From the NCBI GenBank assembly GCA_036752465.1, contig DAIOSQ010000057.1, forward strand, positions 1 to 13,176: a stretch of DNA of 13,176 nt, in the 5' to 3' direction. Made by a program: the position numbers and the translations under genes. Origin of the DNA: DAIOSQ01 sp036752465. Lineage in GTDB: Bacteria; Pseudomonadota; Gammaproteobacteria; Legionellales; Legionellaceae. Of this stretch, positions 6,319-13,176 are shown piece by piece. The notes under the pieces are model-generated. The model saw only the letters and a program-made list of their open reading frames with translations. It searched no databases and was not told the origin of the DNA. Numbering within the stretch: the stretch's first letter is position 1; each line of letters opens with the position of its first letter.

Positions 6319-9300
6319 ATGACTGTGATGTTTGCCCCTACGCGGCTGGCTTTGATGGAACATGACATTATCCACCAATTGCGCCGTCATGCCGAGATTA
6401 CGCCGCAGCAGGTGGCGATATTGACCAGCGATGGTGCTTGGTCATATCAGCGGCTTTACAACGAAGTGCTACGTTGGCAAGCCGCTTTGAGTCAACATGT
6501 GCAAGATCGGGCGGTGGTATGCCTCGAACGATCACCGCAAATGGTGATTATTTTGCTCGCATTATTGTCACTTGAAGTCACGTACATTCCTGTGGAGTCG
6601 AATATTCCAACGCAGCGCTTGCAACATATTCTTACAGACAGCGGTGCCAAAGTATTGCTGCACGACGATGCACTGGCATCCTGTGATCGCACCTGGCCCT
6701 GTGTGGCCATTCACATTAAACGGCTCCATTGTCCAGATTTGGCGAGGTATTCTCAAGCAATCACTCAACATTTTTTACCGCAGCGATTGGCGTATATTAT
6801 TTATACCTCTGGCTCCACCGGTAAGCCTAAAGGGGTGGCCATTTCAAGATTGGCGTTAAACAATTTTCTAACCAGTATGAGCCATTATTTTTTAACTGAG
6901 GCGCATGCATTATTATTGGCCACCACTACAGTTGCCTTTGATATCGCGGTGCTTGAATTGTTTTTGCCATTGTGGCAAGGCCGTACTGTGCTGTTGGCGT
7001 TGCATGCACAACATAAAAATCCTACGGTGCTGCAAGCATTGTTGCAACAATATCCGGTCACCTTGATGCAATCAACGCCGTCACTGTGGAATATGTTATT
7101 TGCGCTTGGTTGGCGTGGTAAGGCGGATTTGACGGTACTGTCTGGTGGTGAACCCTTAACACCAACCCTTGCAGAAAAACTGTTAAGCACGGTAGCCGCG
7201 GTGTGGAATATGTATGGTCCGACTGAAGCTACTGTTTGGTGCGCGCTCAAGCGCTTATCCCCAAATCAGCCGATCACAGTTGGACGGCCCATTGATAACA
7301 TGGACATGCATGTGTTGGATGCGCAATACCAGCCACTGCCAGCGTATGCCAAAGGTGAGTTATACATCAGTGGCTTAGGTTTGGCGCAAGGATATGTCAA
7401 TCGTGATGACCTAACCCAACAGCGCTTTATTGCCGCCGCAGATGTCCTTGGTGGGCGTATTTACCAGGTTGGTGATATCGCTTGCCGTACAGCAGAGGGT
7501 GAGTTTATTATTTTTGGGCGTAGCGATAATCAAATTAAATTGCACGGATTTCGCATCGAACCAGAAGAGGTTGAGGCGGTGATTACGCAGTTTCCCGGTG
7601 TCTATCAATGTGCTGTTATTGCAAAAAATGAACAATTAGTAGCCTTTATCAGTCTGCAGCCTGGCGTTACGGCGTTTGTCGAAGAGCAATTCACGCAGCA
7701 TCTGCAAGCCTATTTGCCCGAGTATATGGTGCCCAGGCGATTGCTCTATTTAGAAGCTTTGCCATTGTCACAAAATGGCAAAGTTGAGCGCAATGCATTG
7801 GCTGAACTCGTGACCACTGATAGCACAGCAAAGCCGGAGGATAGTCATTTGACAACCGTTCAGTTAAAAATGCAGGCTATTTGGGCTAAAGAGTTGCAAT
7901 TATCTGCGGTTGGTTTGCATGCTAATTTTTTTGAGCTGGGTGGTCATTCATTGATTGCGGCACGCATCATTGCCAGCGTTGCTGAGGTATTTGGCCGCCA
8001 GATGCGGTTGCAAGACTGTTATCAACGACCGACAATCGCCGAGCTTTGCGAGCATCTTGCACACTGTGAGCTCTATCAAGCCATTGAGCTGCCACAGTCA
8101 CCTATGGGACATGCTTGGTTTGCCTTGACCGATTTTCAATGGATGCTTTGGCTGTCGAAAAAAAGTGATCCGCGGTTGCGGGTGTTTAATGTTGTCGGGC
8201 GTCGGCGCTTGCAAGGGCCATTAGATGCTAAGGCATTGGATTTGGCCTTACAAACAGTGTTGGCGCAGCATGACAGTTTGCGCTATCAAATCCATCGCTA
8301 CTTACCGCTGCAAAAGCTCGCTGCTTCTGGCACGGCAGTCACCTGGCAAACAAGCTCCTTAACAGATCTCGCGACTGAGATCTTTGAAAGCAAGCTGCTG
8401 GCTTCTCTTGATGAATTGTTTTATAGTCAACAGTGGCCAGCGCATGCAGCGATGATCGAAGCCAGGCTATTTTATTTGCCACAACAGCAAGTGGAGATGC
8501 AAATATGCTTATCGCATTTGCTGGCTGATGAGCAAACATTGAATCAATTTTTTAAGCAGTTATCCCTGGCCTATCAGCGGGCGTTGTCTGACGGATCCGA
8601 GCCTGCAGCCATTGACGCAAGTACCGCTGCGCACTCTTACCATACGTATGCGATGGTTGAGCAGCAGCGATGTCAGCAAAACAGTGCGCGTGATGTTGCA
8701 TTTTGGCGGGAATATTTTCGGGACAGTGGCTTATTGCCGTTACCTAAACAGCATATCGTGCTGGATTTTGATAAGCAAAATGTAAAATTCTCCACCACTT
8801 CGGATATCTCGGCCACATTTAAGCAGAAATTACTGACCTTTTGTCAAAAAAACCGTCTAACCATGAACGATGCGTTGACGGCTGCGGCTGCCGTGGCATT
8901 GCAAATTTGCTGTGCAAATCAGGTGGATTTCACCCAACATAACATCTATGTTAATACCGTAAGATCCAGCAGAGACCAAGCAGGGTATGATGATCTCCTG
9001 GGATGTTGCTTGCGTATGCAGGCCATTAAGTTAAATCTAGCCGGTCATGCCGCACTGTCTGAAATGGCGCAACAAGTACAACAAGCCTTGATCGCAACCA
9101 GTGAATATCAGTATGCTCCTAGTCTCATCAAAATGGCTGCGCTTAAGCATGTCCCCGCCCGGTATAGTGCTTTATTACAGCAGCTGCTCAAGCTAAGCTT
9201 CGGTGGGTTATCCCGCTTAGCCGGTTGGTCGCAATTGTCTCCGGCCGTGGTGCGGGCGCTTGGCCATTTGGCACCTTGGGACAGACGGCAGCATTTTTTA

Positions 9301-9594
9301 CTGAACATCAATGTGCTGAACAGTTTTTTCACGGATGGCGCGCTGGGTGCCAACGAGTGTTGTGGCGCAGCGTTGCTGCCTACGCCGGCACGTCCACCGC
9401 ATGTGATTCCGTTGCGTTCGGTACTTGATGTGTGGTTTTTTCAAGAGGAACAGCAAGCGAAGCTGTTGGTCGCTGGCAATATCAGTGTGACTTTTAGAGA
9501 ACATTTTATACAGGTCTTGTTGGCATTATTTAATGATGAATTGCCAGCAGAACCGCGCGTGCGACAGCAACAAGCGGAACTAACCAGCAATTAG
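6319..9594 (+). CDS. Single-module nonribosomal peptide synthetase, adenylation-PCP-condensation, predicted glycine-activating
   Basis: A 1091-residue protein. Adenylation domain, about 10-500: T-S-G-S-T-G-K-P-K-G (163-172), F-D-I-A-V-L-E (207-213), N-M-Y-G-P-T-E (297-303), Y-Q-V-G-D-I-A, G-R-S-D-N-Q-I-K and N-G-K-V-E-R with K488. By hand alignment to GrsA, the specificity residues D208, I209, L212, Q251, L274, G276, M298, V306, W307 and K488 read DILQLGMVWK, very close to the glycine code DILQLGLIWK as I recall it. Carrier domain, about 515-585: F-F-E-L-G-G-H-S with phosphopantetheine site S544. Condensation-like domain, about 595-1065: L-T-D-F-Q (603-607), Q-H-D-S-L-R, and S-H-L-L-A-D-E (732-738), in which H733 and D737 are kept but the first His is Ser and the Gly is Glu. 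There is no thioesterase or reductase. The protein presumably joins glycine to a free acceptor or to a partner encoded elsewhere; the product is unknown. The start is supported by AAAGG 8 nt upstream. It ends 4 bp from the convergent epmB. Confidence 0.9.
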   Translation: MTVMFAPTRLALMEHDIIHQLRRHAEITPQQVAILTSDGAWSYQRLYNEVLRWQAALSQHVQDRAVVCLERSPQMVIILLALLSLEVTYIPVESNIPTQRLQHILTDSGAKVLLHDDALASCDRTWPCVAIHIKRLHCPDLARYSQAITQHFLPQRLAYIIYTSGSTGKPKGVAISRLALNNFLTSMSHYFLTEAHALLLATTTVAFDIAVLELFLPLWQGRTVLLALHAQHKNPTVLQALLQQYPVTLMQSTPSLWNMLFALGWRGKADLTVLSGGEPLTPTLAEKLLSTVAAVWNMYGPTEATVWCALKRLSPNQPITVGRPIDNMDMHVLDAQYQPLPAYAKGELYISGLGLAQGYVNRDDLTQQRFIAAADVLGGRIYQVGDIACRTAEGEFIIFGRSDNQIKLHGFRIEPEEVEAVITQFPGVYQCAVIAKNEQLVAFISLQPGVTAFVEEQFTQHLQAYLPEYMVPRRLLYLEALPLSQNGKVERNALAELVTTDSTAKPEDSHLTTVQLKMQAIWAKELQLSAVGLHANFFELGGHSLIAARIIASVAEVFGRQMRLQDCYQRPTIAELCEHLAHCELYQAIELPQSPMGHAWFALTDFQWMLWLSKKSDPRLRVFNVVGRRRLQGPLDAKALDLALQTVLAQHDSLRYQIHRYLPLQKLAASGTAVTWQTSSLTDLATEIFESKLLASLDELFYSQQWPAHAAMIEARLFYLPQQQVEMQICLSHLLADEQTLNQFFKQLSLAYQRALSDGSEPAAIDASTAAHSYHTYAMVEQQRCQQNSARDVAFWREYFRDSGLLPLPKQHIVLDFDKQNVKFSTTSDISATFKQKLLTFCQKNRLTMNDALTAAAAVALQICCANQVDFTQHNIYVNTVRSSRDQAGYDDLLGCCLRMQAIKLNLAGHAALSEMAQQVQQALIATSEYQYAPSLIKMAALKHVPARYSALLQQLLKLSFGGLSRLAGWSQLSPAVVRALGHLAPWDRRQHFLLNINVLNSFFTDGALGANECCGAALLPTPARPPHVIPLRSVLDVWFFQEEQQAKLLVAGNISVTFREHFIQVLLALFNDELPAEPRVRQQQAELTSN

Positions 9595-9598
9595 GCTC

Positions 9599-10591
9599 TT
9601 ATAAAGGCTGATTGACCCATACTTTGCTCAGACATCCGGCTTTTTCTTTGACCAATCGCGGCACCAAGTATCCCGGAAGCTGCTGTTGCATGGCAGCAAA
9701 CAGAGCCTGTGCTTTGTCCTGTGCGACGGCAAAATGCGCACTGCCAGCCACCGGATCGAGCAGATGCAGGTAATATGGCAATATCCCGCAGGCAAACAGG
9801 CGATGACTTAAGGCTAGCAAGGTGTCGACATCATCGTTAATATTTTTTAAAAGAACAGATTGGTTGAGCAAATGCGCGCCACTGTTTTTGATTTGCGCAC
9901 ATACTTGTTGCACACTGTGATCAAATTCTTGTGCGTGATTGCTATGCAAAACCATAACCATGTGAAAAGGAGCGTTTGCCAGCAGTGTCAAAAATGCTGG
10001 GGTAACTCGTTCCGGCAACACAATGGGCACCCGGGTGTGCAAACGCACGGTGTTGATCTGCGGCAAATGGCTTAATTCAGCAAATAATTGCTCGAGTTTG
10101 CTATCGGTATACAGCAGTGGGTCGCCACCACTTAAAATAACTTCATGAATCTCTGGTCTGGTGGCAATATATGCAATGATTTCCTTAAATTGGTTGGGTT
10201 GGGTCTGATTCTGCTGGTAAGCAAAATGTCGTCGGAAACAATATCGGCAATGAATCGCACAAGCTCCGGTCAAGATCAAGAGCACGCGGCCATGATATTT
10301 GTGGATGAGACCGGCTACTGGATTCGTGCTTAATTCTTGCAATGGGTCGTGTTCATAACCAGGGACTGCGGTCAGCTCAGCCTGTTGTGTCAAAACCTGC
10401 AGTAACAGCGGATCCTGTGGGTCCCCTTTGGTCATACGTTGTGCAAAGCCACGTGGCACACGGGTTTTGAAGGGTACTGCCGGCAAATCGCTGCTGGCAG
10501 GGATGGGCAATTGTAAATATGACAGCAAATCAGGCACGGAGCTAAAGCCCTCGGCCAAAATTTTTTGCCAGGATGGGTGTGATTCTCGCAT
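9599..10591 (-). CDS. epmB: EF-P beta-lysylation protein EpmB (lysine 2,3-aminomutase family, radical SAM)
   Basis: A 330-residue protein that converts (S)-alpha-lysine to (R)-beta-lysine, which EpmA then attaches to EF-P. The radical SAM cluster motif is C111-A-I-H-C115-R-Y-C118, followed by F-R-R-H-F as in KamA/EpmB proteins. S-G-G-D-P-L-L (154-160) is the SAM-binding glycine motif. K323 near the C-terminus (C-L-S-K-V-W) is the likely PLP lysine. The length fits EpmB (E. coli 342 aa) rather than catabolic lysine 2,3-aminomutases, which carry an extra C-terminal zinc/multimerisation region. Divergent pairing with efp 71 bp away is the classic gammaproteobacterial arrangement and confirms the role. 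The ribosome binding site is weak. The residues before the possible PLP lysine (A-G-C-L-S) differ from the usual G-E-P-S, a minor oddity. Confidence 0.95.
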   Translation of the reverse strand: MRESHPSWQKILAEGFSSVPDLLSYLQLPIPASSDLPAVPFKTRVPRGFAQRMTKGDPQDPLLLQVLTQQAELTAVPGYEHDPLQELSTNPVAGLIHKYHGRVLLILTGACAIHCRYCFRRHFAYQQNQTQPNQFKEIIAYIATRPEIHEVILSGGDPLLYTDSKLEQLFAELSHLPQINTVRLHTRVPIVLPERVTPAFLTLLANAPFHMVMVLHSNHAQEFDHSVQQVCAQIKNSGAHLLNQSVLLKNINDDVDTLLALSHRLFACGILPYYLHLLDPVAGSAHFAVAQDKAQALFAAMQQQLPGYLVPRLVKEKAGCLSKVWVNQPL

Positions 10592-10633
10592 TCGTTCGGT
10601 AGACTTGGTAAACTGCCTCGACTTTAACTAAAT

Positions 10634-10657
10634 TATAATCAAATCACAAGAGCGGGG
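10634..10657 (+). promoter_or_regulatory. -10 box and ribosome binding region of efp
   Basis: TATAAT (10634-10639) is a perfect -10, but no good -35 lies at 16-18 bp; TTGGTA (10605-10610) is 23 bp away. Transcription would start near 10646, very close to the ATG at 10663. A purine-rich stretch AAGAGCGGGG (10648-10657) serves as ribosome binding site. The -10 is part of ATTATAAT (10632-10639), which reads the same on both strands. Confidence 0.4.
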
Positions 10658-10662
10658 CATCT

Positions 10663-11232
10663 ATGGCAACATACAATAGCAATGAATTAAAAAATGGTCT
10701 TAAATTGATGATTGATAATGCGCCCTGCGCTGTGGTTGACTGTGAGTTTGTGAAGCCAGGTAAAGGTCAGGCATTTACCCGTGTCAAAATTCGCAATCTC
10801 AAAACTGGACGTGTGGTCGAGCGTACCTACAAGGCTGGCGAGGTGTTTAATTCAGCGGACGTAGTCGATGTTGAAATGCAATATTTATACAACGACGGCG
10901 AGCTTTGGCATTTTATGGTTCCGGAGACTTTTGAGCAATATGCGGCTGGCAAAGAATCTATCGAAGAGGCGTTGCAGTGGCTAAAAGAACAAGATAATTG
11001 TGTGGTTACTTTATGGAACAATGAGCCGTTGTTGGTGGTCCCGCCGATTTTTGTGACCTTGCTGATCACCGAAACGGATCCAGGACTCAAAGGCGATACC
11101 TCTGGGGGCGGTGGCAAACCGGCGGTGTTGGAAACTGGCGCCGTGGTGCGTGTCCCATTGTTTGTGCAAACAGGGGAGCTTATCAAAGTTGACACCCGCA
11201 AAGGCGAATATGTTTCTCGAGTCAAAGAGTAG
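10663..11232 (+). CDS. efp: Translation elongation factor P
   Basis: A 189-residue protein, the usual EF-P length, which binds between the P and E sites of stalled ribosomes and promotes peptide bond formation at polyproline stretches. The N-terminal KOW-like domain (about 1-65) contains F-V-K-P-G-K-G-Q-A-F with K34, the lysine that receives beta-lysine. The two OB-like domains follow (about 66-128 and 129-189); the last carries the typical G-D-T-S-G-G-G-G-K-P-A and ends in G-E-Y-V-S-R-V. K34 together with divergent epmB predicts the EpmA/EpmB lysylation route rather than the EarP/rhamnose route (which uses Arg32). Translation starts at the ATG after AAGAGCGGGG. The gene ends 12 bp from the convergent lipoprotein gene with no obvious hairpin terminator between them. 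Confidence 0.97.
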   Translation: MATYNSNELKNGLKLMIDNAPCAVVDCEFVKPGKGQAFTRVKIRNLKTGRVVERTYKAGEVFNSADVVDVEMQYLYNDGELWHFMVPETFEQYAAGKESIEEALQWLKEQDNCVVTLWNNEPLLVVPPIFVTLLITETDPGLKGDTSGGGGKPAVLETGAVVRVPLFVQTGELIKVDTRKGEYVSRVKE

Positions 11233-11244
11233 TCCTCGCACCGG

Positions 11245-11583
11245 CTATTGATTTAAGTTTGCCTGAATAGATTGTACCGGATTGGCATACCATGGTTGCC
11301 CGTTAAATTGCCCATAGTAGCCAGAGCGATAATAGCCGGTGCCGCCATAATTGACTACCCCAGTGTTGCCATAGACGTAATCGTAGCCTGGGTTAGGGGT
11401 ATAACCCGAACCCCAGTATGATGGGCCCATGCCAACAGTATAGCCGGTATAGCCAGAACTGTATGGCTGATTGTACGGATCATTGGTGGTGATGCATGCA
11501 TTTAAACCCAGCGTTGTTAACGCGAGGCACAAGATTTTGGCGACTATGCTGGCTATTGTTTTTGTTGGCATAATTGTTTGCAT
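11245..11583 (-). CDS. Small Gly/Tyr-rich lipoprotein
   Basis: A 112-residue protein of unknown function. Residues 1-29 form a signal peptide with a hydrophobic core (I-L-C-L-A-L-T-T-L-G-L) and a lipobox L-N-A-C with C30 as the expected lipidated cysteine. Residue +2 is Ile, not Asp, so outer membrane sorting is likely in a gammaproteobacterium. The mature 83 residues are dominated by Gly, Tyr, Pro, Asn and Ser with loosely repeated G-Y / Y-G units (S-G-Y-T-G-Y, G-T-G-Y-Y-R-S-G-Y-Y-G) and have no predicted catalytic motif. A second ATG at codon 5 would also leave a complete signal peptide, so the exact start is uncertain. The near-consensus promoter just upstream (11617-11645) argues that this is a real and well expressed gene. 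It may be an envelope or surface component; no name can be given. Confidence 0.72.
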   Translation of the reverse strand: MQTIMPTKTIASIVAKILCLALTTLGLNACITTNDPYNQPYSSGYTGYTVGMGPSYWGSGYTPNPGYDYVYGNTGVVNYGGTGYYRSGYYGQFNGQPWYANPVQSIQANLNQ

Positions 11584-11616
11584 GATGATTTCTGCTGGTT
11601 AAGCTGCTTTGATCTG

Positions 11617-11645
11617 AGTATAGACCTCGATTGTAGGGTTATCAA
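11617..11645 (-). promoter_or_regulatory. Near-consensus sigma70 promoter of the lipoprotein gene
   Basis: Read on the minus strand, TTGATA (11645-11640) and TATACT (11622-11617) are separated by exactly 17 bp; each differs from consensus at one base. Transcription would start near 11610, giving a leader of about 27 nt before ATG 11583. This is the best placed promoter-like sequence in the window. Confidence 0.6.
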
Positions 11646-11800
11646 AAAGCACCATAATCTGCGTGTAACCTGCACCTCTGCTGACATATTTAGTAGATTC
11701 TAGCCAGGCCAGTGTTGTGCATCCAGCACAGGCTTACATGCTTTTTTATGTCATTTAGGTGTTTTTATAAACAAAAAATTTTATTTTTAACCATATGATC

Positions 11801-11844
11801 TATAATCAACAATATAGGAGTCTACTGACGCAATCGTTAGGGGG
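11801..11844 (+). promoter_or_regulatory. -10 box and Shine-Dalgarno deciding the amidotransferase start
   Basis: TATAAT (11801-11806) lies behind a very AT-rich stretch (11761-11790) that could act as an UP-like element; the -35 is poor. Transcription from here would start near 11813, after the possible ATG at 11795, which rules that start out. AGGGGG (11839-11844), 4 nt before ATG 11849, is a strong Shine-Dalgarno sequence and fixes the start. Confidence 0.45.
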
Positions 11845-11848
11845 TGCT

Positions 11849-12709
11849 ATGTGTCGTCTGATCGCTTACCTTGGGCACCCGGTGCTGATCGCAGATGTAT
11901 TAATAAAACCTGTCAATTCAATCATCAATCAGAGCCTTTCGGCACAAGAATCTGAGATAAAAACTAACGGCGATGGTTTTGGGTTAGGTTGGTATGCGCC
12001 GGAGATTGATGGCAATCCGGCAGTATTTACTTCAATATTTCCGGCTTGGAGCGATCAAAATCTAGTGAATCTCACGGCCAAGATCAAATCACCAGCGTTT
12101 TTTGCGCATGTCCGAGCGGCCAGCAGTGGCGGTGTGGCGGCCTATAATTGCCATCCGTTCATCCATGAGAACATGATGATGATGCACAATGGGCAGATTG
12201 CAGATTTTTCTCGAATCAAACGCCATATGCGACGTGTACTAGAAGATGAGATTTATAATTGGATCAAAGGTGAGACAGATTCGGAACATCTATTTGCATT
12301 ATTTCTTCACTTTGCCAAAAGACGAGCATTAGCAAAAGGTGCGGTTATGGCCGAAGTGCTGGAGGAAACGCTACAACAGGTGCTGGCTTTGCATCGACAA
12401 CAAGGTATTGCGGCGGCTTCTTTTTTCAATATTTGTATTACCAATGGCAAACAAATGGTCGCCAGTCGCTGTTGTAGTGATCCGCTGGTGCCACCAGAAA
12501 CTTTACATTATGCTACGGGTGCCCATTTTCTATATCAAAATCAGGTGTGTCATATTGTGCAAGCCAGCCAGTCGCAGCAGTTGGGTTGCGCGTTGGTGAC
12601 GTCTGAAAAGCTGACGCAATTTGACATTGAATGGCATGATGTCTTGCCCAATCACTTGCTTATCATTGACGAGAATTTTAAAATCGAGCAACGTCCATTG
12701 CGTATGTGA
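11849..12709 (+). CDS. Class II glutamine amidotransferase domain protein (YafJ/EgtC-like)
   Basis: A 286-residue Ntn-type glutamine amidotransferase. The protein begins M-C-R-L-I-A-Y-L-G, so removal of Met exposes Cys2, the catalytic N-terminal nucleophile that frees ammonia from glutamine. Other family motifs are N-G-D-G-F-G-L-G-W-Y (40-49), H-V-R-A-A (87-91), N-C-H-P-F (100-104) and M-H-N-G (112-115), followed by G-E-T-D-S-E (oxyanion and glutamine-binding parts of the fold). There is no synthetase or acceptor domain, as in YafJ. EgtC hydrolyses a gamma-glutamyl intermediate in ergothioneine synthesis, but no other egt gene is near, so that role is not supported. A longer reading from ATG 11795 would bury the nucleophile and is rejected. 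The next gene, yajQ, begins 9 bp after the stop, suggesting one transcript. The substrate is unknown. Confidence 0.9.
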   Translation: MCRLIAYLGHPVLIADVLIKPVNSIINQSLSAQESEIKTNGDGFGLGWYAPEIDGNPAVFTSIFPAWSDQNLVNLTAKIKSPAFFAHVRAASSGGVAAYNCHPFIHENMMMMHNGQIADFSRIKRHMRRVLEDEIYNWIKGETDSEHLFALFLHFAKRRALAKGAVMAEVLEETLQQVLALHRQQGIAAASFFNICITNGKQMVASRCCSDPLVPPETLHYATGAHFLYQNQVCHIVQASQSQQLGCALVTSEKLTQFDIEWHDVLPNHLLIIDENFKIEQRPLRM

Positions 12710-12718
12710 GATCACCCT

Positions 12719-13176
12719 ATGCCTTCTTATGATGTAGTATCTGAAATTAATCAAGTTGATTTACGCCATGCGGTCGAAAATGCTGTGCGTGAAGTGGAGA
12801 CGCGCTTTGATTTTCGGGGTGTGGTGGCTACCTTGGAATTGCAAGAGCTAACCGTTACACTTAAAAGTGAGTCTGATTTTCAAGTCAGACAATTAGAAGA
12901 TTTATTTCGTAATCACTGCACCAAGCGCGGTGTGGATGCGTCTGGGGTCGAAATAGAAGCAGAGCCGGTGCATAGTGGTAAATTTTTTCTGTTACATATG
13001 ACCTTCAAACAGGGCTTGGATCAGCCTACTGCCAAAGATATAGTCAAACAGCTAAAAGTCAGCAAATTAAAAGTACAGGCTGCCATTCAAGGCGATAAAA
13101 TCCGTATCACAGGTAAAAGCCGTGATGACTTGCAAAGCAGCATTGCTTTTTTAAAAAAGGCGGAGATTGCCCTGCC
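12719..13176 (+). CDS. yajQ: YajQ family nucleotide-binding protein, 3' end cut by window
   Basis: The frame opens at ATG 12719 and continues without a stop to the window edge, giving 152 residues of a family of about 160-163, so only some ten residues are missing. The start M-P-S-Y-D-V-V-S-E (E. coli: M-P-S-F-D-I-V-S-E), then F-D-F-R (about 30-33), S-E-S-D-F-Q-V (51-57), K-L-K-V-Q-A-A-I-Q-G-D and G-K-S-R-D-D-L-Q-S are family hallmarks. YajQ proteins (DUF520) are small cytosolic proteins of two similar alpha/beta halves; a Xanthomonas member binds cyclic di-GMP and acts with a transcription factor, and others have been reported to bind nucleotides or RNA. Whether this one binds cyclic di-GMP cannot be judged. 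It follows the amidotransferase gene by 9 bp and has only a weak ribosome binding site (GTGAG over the preceding stop), hinting at coupled translation. Confidence 0.93.
   Translation, partial: MPSYDVVSEINQVDLRHAVENAVREVETRFDFRGVVATLELQELTVTLKSESDFQVRQLEDLFRNHCTKRGVDASGVEIEAEPVHSGKFFLLHMTFKQGLDQPTAKDIVKQLKVSKLKVQAAIQGDKIRITGKSRDDLQSSIAFLKKAEIAL

Noticed and set aside
6319..6700. Acyl-CoA synthetase or luciferase-type enzyme instead of a peptide synthetase
   Set aside because: The A3-A10 motifs, the amino-acid-type Asp208 and the carrier and condensation domains in the same chain identify a peptide synthetase module.
6179..9598. Mobile element carrying the synthetase gene
   Set aside because: No transposase, integrase, tRNA, flanking direct repeat or terminal inverted repeat was seen around the gene.
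9599..10591. Catabolic lysine 2,3-aminomutase (KamA)
   Set aside because: It lacks the C-terminal extension of KamA, has EpmB length and is divergent from efp.
11716..11730. TGTGC-atcca-GCACA hairpin as a terminator
   Set aside because: Stem of only 5 bp, the T run starts 11 bp later, and no gene on the plus strand ends just upstream.
11795..11848. Longer amidotransferase start at ATG 11795
   Set aside because: It lies upstream of the TATAAT box and would add 18 residues before the nucleophilic Cys2; the AGGGGG box supports ATG 11849.

Overview
The window looks like a stretch of gammaproteobacterial chromosome carrying mostly core genes with three less ordinary genes between them. The assignment rests on the gene set: a UbiB-type kinase-like protein, class II fumarase, the divergent pair EpmB / EF-P with the modifiable lysine K34, and YajQ. 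Base composition looks fairly balanced by eye. The long gene at 1191-3422 encodes an orphan protein with a glutamate/glutamine-rich tail, reminiscent of Dot/Icm effectors, so a Legionellales-like intracellular bacterium is possible. That is inference only; no secretion genes are present.

Layout from left to right: the 3' end of ubiB (2-760); a 430-bp stretch without a convincing gene (761-1190) that holds a good sigma70-like promoter followed by a strong hairpin, possibly a small RNA; an unrecognised 743-aa protein with a central membrane hairpin (1191-3422); and, on the minus strand and overlapping it tail to tail, a two-gene unit fumC (4784-6178) plus a GT39/ArnT-like membrane glycosyltransferase (3411-4787) joined by an ATGA overlap. 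A 140-bp divergent intergenic region with a pair of identical palindromic boxes separates fumC from a one-module nonribosomal peptide synthetase (6319-9594). That protein has the order adenylation - carrier - condensation-like. Its specificity residues read DILQLGMVWK, which resembles the known glycine code.

Beyond it lie epmB (minus) and efp (plus), a divergent pair whose products act together: EpmB makes (R)-beta-lysine, which is attached to EF-P K34 by EpmA (not in the window). Next is a small Gly/Tyr-rich lipoprotein gene (minus) with a textbook promoter, then a class II glutamine amidotransferase whose start is fixed by its catalytic Cys2, and finally the 5' part of yajQ, only 9 bp downstream and likely co-transcribed.

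No tRNA, rRNA, CRISPR array, insertion sequence or transposase was seen. The most interesting element is the stand-alone A-PCP-C protein. It has no thioesterase, no phosphopantetheinyl transferase and no partner synthetase in the window, and its architecture recalls Ebony-type enzymes that join one amino acid to a free small acceptor.
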